Assembly: GCA_001579985.1 (NCBI GenBank)
Contig: LRSR01007231.1
Coordinates: 1-22,253 of the forward strand
Length of the DNA: 22,253 nucleotides
From: Hypsibius dujardini
Taxonomy: Eukaryota; Tardigrada; Eutardigrada; Parachela; Hypsibiidae
Direction: 5' to 3'
The translations under genes were made by a program, and so were the position numbers. Shown here piece after piece: positions 18,617 through 22,253 of this stretch (position 1 is the stretch's first letter; each line of letters opens with the position of its first letter). The notes under the pieces are model-generated. The model was not told where the DNA came from, ran no database searches, and saw only the letters and a program-made list of their open reading frames with translations.

Positions 18617-20403
18617 ATGACCACCATGCAAGTCGGGGATCCGCATGCATTGTCGAAAGGTATCCGGTCCTCACGGTGCTTTTCTCATGTTCATCCGCTT
18701 TCATTTATTACCGGTCGTTGCAGGGTCGACACCGCCGCCGGAAGGTGCCAGTACACTGCGTTTATACAGTGGCCGTTTCTGTCCATACGCGGCCAGAGTC
18801 CGACTGGTGCTAAATGCAAAAAACATCAAGTGGGTCGTCGGTGCACCGTTTTCCTTTATGTATCTTGCAGAATATGTACTGTACGCTCCCGATCTCAAGG
18901 GTCGATTTCACGTCCAGCCCGAAACACACGTTCCGTCGCTCGCTTGCTTGTTCATTCAGATTCACTTAAAATTGATTGACTGACTTGGACATTTTGAAAC
19001 CGAAATCATCATTTCGATCAAGCAAGGTAGCAAAGCCTGTGAGGCAAAAACTAACTGAACAATCACGGACAAGTGAACGGAATTGAACGATCCGCTCCAG
19101 CTCGATGTTTGAACGAACGAATCAGCGGGGGTGGGACATAGTTGAGCCTTGAGATCAGACGCGGACAATACATTACTCACGCTGTATAACTTATAAAAAA
19201 CTGCGTTCATTTGCAGGTACGAGGTTGTCAACATTGATTTGAAAAACAAACCGGAGTGGTACTACGAGAAAAATGCGCTAGGGAAAGTTCCCCTACTCGA
19301 AATAAAAGGCCCGAGCGGGCCGTCATTCATTTCGGAGAGCTTAATTATTGCGGAATATTTGGATGATCAGTATCACGACGATTTTCCGTTGCTACCAACT
19401 GATGCGCCACTTGAGCGTGCCCAGCAGAAAATGCTGCTGGAGATCATCTACAGCAAGGTTCGAATTCGAATCATCTAACTGATTCTAACTCATTACGTAA
19501 GATGCTATGCCAAATACTTTACTGCCACGACTTTAAGGGTGGGTTTTTTGCCCTAGAAGTAAATTACCGACCCCCGGTCCAACTTGTGTTCACTGCGCTT
19601 TTGTCCGGCTGCAGTTCGGCCGTTGATGAAGGGAAGTGAATCCGTGACGTCACGTACAGTCTATCAGGGGTGGGCGGGGCTAAACCCACCCTTAAAATCG
19701 TGGCGGTGCAGTACAAGGGATCTAACTAGCCGTAGTGTTTCCACTGTTTCAGATTACAGCTCAATGGCACCCGTTGATGGTCAAAGAAGATACTGCGAAG
19801 AAGGCTGTCCTAATTAAGGCGCTGGGAGAAGTAGAACAGCTCCTGAGGGGAGAGTATTTTGCCGGTGAGCTATTATCACATAACTTTGTACATGCACGGT
19901 ACAAGCAGCTTCCTAAAGCTTCCCACAGCTTCCTAAAATATGTCCACTTTATTTAAAGTGCGAAATACGCACAGCAATTGGCACCACATTGGTATACACT
20001 TACTACACATGTGGCACCGACCGGGACCGAGTTCGAGCCACGGCACCAAAAAAATCAGATGGCTCGAACTTAGTTTGAGGTTGCTGCCACATGTGTAGAT
20101 ATACACATGTGGCAGCAATATACACACATATATATATATATGTACGTGTGCATATGTCTTTTATTCGCCGTGACTGTTACAGGTGAGAAGCCGGGATTCG
20201 TGGACTTGTGCGTTTGGCCGTGGTTCGAGCGCTTGCCCGCGGTTGAACTATTCCGTGGCGTTCCATTCACACCGACTGACTACCCTAAACTGACCGAATG
20301 GAGCGAGAAGATGCGTGTACATCCTCGGATAAGAGACAGCATCTTCTCAACTGAGCTTATGCTTGAGTTTTTTCAAACAAGAAACCCTGATGTTGGCCTG
20401 TAA
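18617..20403 (+). CDS. GSTO: Omega-class glutathione S-transferase, 5 exons, 240 aa (plus copy)
   Basis: Exons are 18617-18659, 18724-18829, 19217-19457, 19753-19864 and 20183-20403. Exon phases (1, 2, 0, 1) equal those of the minus copy, and exons 2 and 5 are the same lengths (106 and 221 nt). The active-site motif is RFCPY with the catalytic Cys in the N-terminal thioredoxin fold. KVPLLE and SESLIIAEYLDD follow, then the omega C-terminal signature VDLCVWPWFERLPAVE and a shared FQTRN.(D/N)VGL ending. The likely function is cytosolic thiol transfer or dehydroascorbate reduction. Donors of introns 2 (GTGGGT) and 3 (GTTCGA) are weak, but phase and paralogy fix them. Introns 2-4 are 295-387 bp against 74-88 bp in the paralog, and two of them hold inverted-repeat elements. 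Confidence 0.93.
19520..19713. repeat. MITE in intron 3 of the plus GST
   Basis: The left end TACTGCCACGACTTTAAGGG pairs with the inverted right end CCCTTAAAATCGTGGCGGTG..GTA, and the match continues through TGGGTTT / AAACCCA. The arms are about 28 bp with one 3-bp gap, and the element is about 194 bp. Without it the intron would be about 101 bp. Confidence 0.75.
20003..20098. repeat. Inverted repeat in intron 4 of the plus GST
   Basis: Arms of about 40 bp begin with CTACACATGTGGCA and share GTTCGAGCCA towards the centre. A further direct copy of ACACATGTGGCAGCAA follows at about 20103. The left arm (GAGTTCGAGCCACGG followed by CACCA and an A run) is faintly like the 3' half of a tRNA or SINE, but this is not enough to call one. 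Confidence 0.6.
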
Positions 20404-20524
20404 TTAATGCGGAAATGACCGCGGACGAAGGCGTGTTAGTAATTATGATCGGTGATGGACCAATTGTGTCTGTGACGAGTATTTAGCTAAAGTGTAAACT
20501 AATATAAAACGCAAAGGCCCGGTT

Positions 20525-20584
20525 GAGCAGTTAGTCCTGTTTTGGGGACAGGATGCTGTGTCCCCAAAACAGGACTAACTGCTC
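20525..20584 (+). repeat. Perfect hairpin with 26-bp stem in the likely 3' UTR of the plus GST
   Basis: The left arm 20525-20550 (GAGCAGTTAGTCCTGTTTTG + GGGACA) is perfectly complementary to 20559-20584, around an 8-nt loop GGATGCTG. Pairing continues outward for three more base pairs with a single-base bulge. It starts 122 nt after the GST stop and ends 35 nt before an AATAAA, so it should be transcribed. Confidence 0.9.
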
Positions 20585-20618
20585 CAACTGTGACGTACCA
20601 ATACATTCCACTTGCATT

Positions 20619-20624
20619 AATAAA
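20619..20624 (+). terminator. Candidate poly(A) signal of the plus GST
   Basis: AATAAA lies 216 nt downstream of the stop. It starts at the 3' edge of a 9-bp stem (TTGCATTAA at 20612-20620 with TTAATGCAA at 20632-20640), so most of the signal sits in the hairpin loop. Confidence 0.6.
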
Positions 20625-20663
20625 AAGTCTGTTAATGCAATGACTTCTCACTCCAAGGCACAC

Positions 20664-20786
20664 CCACGTGGGCACGTGCGTGGGCACATCCACGTGGGCA
20701 CGTGCGTAGGCACATCGTGGCACGGCGTCCCACGTGGGCACGTGCGTAGGCACACCCACGTGGGCACGTGCGTGGGCACATCCACG
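20664..20786. repeat. 26-bp minisatellite rich in CACGTG (E-box) sites
   Basis: Four units starting at about 20664, 20690, 20730 and 20756 share CCACGTGGGCACGTGCGT(G/A)GGCACA. A 14-bp insertion separates units 2 and 3. Each unit has two CACGTG palindromes, eight in all. The array follows the poly(A) signal of the plus GST by about 40 bp. Confidence 0.85.
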
Positions 20787-20909
20787 CACTGCGGCTAGAC
20801 CTTGACCGTAACACACGCAGGTCAGAATGACGCGGACGATTCAAAAGCTGGACTCATCACAACCCATAAACAATTACTAATGAGGACCGGAGACCAAGAC
20901 ACTTGCCTC

Positions 20910-21264
20910 GTTGCGCACGCGCACTTTTTCGACCGCCGACGGGCGAGGTTGGTGTGCAAACGGAAGATTTTAAAATTTTTTCTCTCGTTTTCTCGTTTAT
21001 ATGAACGTACGAACGAGCGATTGAGCTTTCTCTCGTTTGTGAGTACGCAGAAACGGAGTATATGTTGCCGTTATCTCCTGTTATCAACAAGTCATTTCGA
21101 TTCGAATATCTTACATTTTGACTCGAGTACAGGCATGCTCTTCAGTCGGTAGTCACATTTTGCAGCGCAATGAGGCGTTGGCACTGCCGACGAACGATGA
21201 ACATTTGTCCCAAAAAAACAGCGAAGCTGCCGGGTCGGCGGTCGAAAAAGTGCGCGTGCGCAAC
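20910..21264. mobile_element. Non-autonomous TIR element with perfect 31-bp ends
   Basis: The left repeat 20910-20940 (GTTGCGCACGCGCACTTTTT + CGACCGCCGAC) is exactly complementary to 21234-21264. The 355-bp span has no transposase-like frame. The ends are unusually GC-rich for this window. No clear target duplication was found. Confidence 0.7.
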
Positions 21265-21758
21265 GTGGCTACTAGTAGCTGAAATCGCCGGGCGGATGAA
21301 GGAACAGACTGGCGAGAAAAGATTCTTTGGAGTATTTACGACAGCGGATCAGTGTTGAAATTCAGAGAGACAATGCAGCGTCTGTTTTGGGCATGCATCC
21401 CTTTACTCGTGGCCTCGACGAAATTTTTAACGTTTTAAAGTTCAAACGCTAGATTCTTGTTTTGTTGTTGTTGTTGTTGTTGTTACTTTTTACGGCTGTA
21501 CGTCCCAAATCATTTAGGAAACTGAATCGAATCAATCATGCAAATTTAGCATTTAACAATTATTAATGGAGTCACATGTTTATCAGTGAACACATTCAAA
21601 TAAGAAAAAGTGTTAGTGAAATCGATTGCTTTTTCCGCTTACGGTGTTTCCATGTGCTTTTTCACTTCCACGTCCAGAAGTAATGTCTGGACGCTGGATT
21701 ACATTGGCGGCACTAAATAACTTTGAAATTTAAGAGGCCACAATTCGCTGTTGTTCTG
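21265..21758. other. Intergenic region with no supported gene
   Basis: Only the TTG microsatellite and AT-rich sequence are visible. No protein-like frame is present. Confidence 0.45.
21462..21484. repeat. (TTG)n microsatellite
   Basis: About seven tandem TTG trinucleotides in a region without an identified gene. Confidence 0.9.
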
Positions 21759-22004
21759 ATGATTTTTAGACTGTCAGTGATTTTGGCGACTTTTAATTTC
21801 TGGACGAGCCAAAACCCAAAGCCGGCTGCCGCGGCGAATGCTTTGGAGTTGGAAATGATCAGTTTGATGCCGTCAAATAACACCAACTCAGGAACTTCAG
21901 TGGGCTTCACCGGTGTTCCAATGGAAATTGCTGCAAAGGAGACTGCAGAGAAGTATGCCAACATCCATCGGGTACTTGGATACCAGCAACGACATCCCGT
22001 GTGA
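21759..22004 (+). CDS. Possible small secreted protein or 5' part of a gene, 81 codons
   Basis: From the first true ATG at 21759 the frame encodes a hydrophobic N-terminus (MIFRLSVILATFNFW) that could be a signal peptide, then a polar Ser/Thr/Asn-rich segment with one N-glycosylation sequon. I recognise no family. A strong donor (GTAAGTAT at 22015) lies 10 bp past the stop, and an acceptor (TTTTAATTCAG) lies about 90 bp further. They connect a different frame (ATG 21955; ..IGYLDTSNDIPCEDTV) to an open stretch ending near 22245. So the true exon structure may differ, and the gene may be cut by the window edge. Confidence 0.25.
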   Translation: MIFRLSVILATFNFWTSQNPKPAAAANALELEMISLMPSNNTNSGTSVGFTGVPMEIAAKETAEKYANIHRVLGYQQRHPV

Positions 22005-22253
22005 AGACACGGTTGTAAGTATACTCAACTGAAACTAGTTTCAATTGAACATTTATTTGCTCTTTTGCAAACGGAAATATTATTAATGCGACTGAATTTT
22101 AATTCAGGCTGCAGCGGAGCAACGATGTCGACTTTTCTCGCGAGAAGACATGATTATGACCTATACGAGGCAAACGCTATGGGTTGAATCGCTACATGGG
22201 TTGAATCGGTCGGGTAGCAGAGGGCGCCACAAGTGTAAATTGTAAATAACGCG

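Noticed and set aside
20010-20050. tRNA-like 3' half (GTTCGAGCC followed by CACCA)
   Set aside because: It is explained by the inverted repeat it sits in; no D arm or anticodon arm is visible.
20499-20816. 105-codon minus-strand frame with repeated HARAHVG
   Set aside because: It is produced by the CACGTG minisatellite and has no supporting start context or splice sites.
1-22253. CRISPR arrays, operons or other prokaryotic systems
   Set aside because: All supported genes have spliceosomal introns; the tandem arrays have no spacer-repeat structure.

Overview
This is nuclear DNA from an invertebrate animal, not a bacterium. The genes are split by GT-AG introns, most of them 55-90 bp. All three standard stop codons are used as stops (TAA, TAG), and the spaces between and inside genes are full of small fold-back (MITE-like) repeats. 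The protein families fit a bilaterian or other marine or aquatic invertebrate: ApeC (apextrin C-terminal) domains, divergent rhodopsin-class GPCRs, omega glutathione transferases and secreted PEBP-like proteins. I cannot name the phylum from sequence alone. All exon models were built by hand from splice-site sequence, reading phase and paralog comparison; every model joins in phase and has a total length divisible by 3.

Layout, left to right. (1) 1-1160: no gene seen. (2) 1161-3198, minus: 4-exon gene for a secreted 493-aa protein made of two ApeC domains of about 227 residues each, with a TATA box upstream. (3) 3300-5290: no gene, but two large fold-back elements (4055-4458 and 4506-5237). 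(4) 5296-6539 and 8210-9460, both minus: tandem paralogous seven-helix receptors of 386 and 394 aa, each with one phase-1 intron in the third intracellular loop. The second receptor's intron is 66 bp with no stop and a length divisible by 3, so a plain ORF reading wrongly keeps it. A 78-bp minisatellite lies between them. (5) 10255-10442: near-complete palindromic MITE. (6) 10553-14522, minus: 9-exon gene for a 583-aa secreted, possibly GPI-anchored protein with two divergent PEBP-like domains. (7) 15347-16383 (minus) and 18617-20403 (plus): two divergently transcribed omega-class GST genes, each with five exons in identical phases. The space between them holds a TIR element with perfect 56-bp ends. 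(8) 20404-22253: a perfect 26-bp-stem hairpin and a poly(A) signal in the likely 3' UTR of the plus GST, an E-box-rich minisatellite, a 31-bp TIR element, and a weak candidate gene at the right edge.

The genes do not form a pathway. The shared themes are local duplication (receptors, GSTs, ApeC domains, PEBP domains) and repeated insertion of fold-back elements. The introns that are much longer than the roughly 55-140 bp norm mostly contain such an element, and removing it leaves a normal-sized intron.
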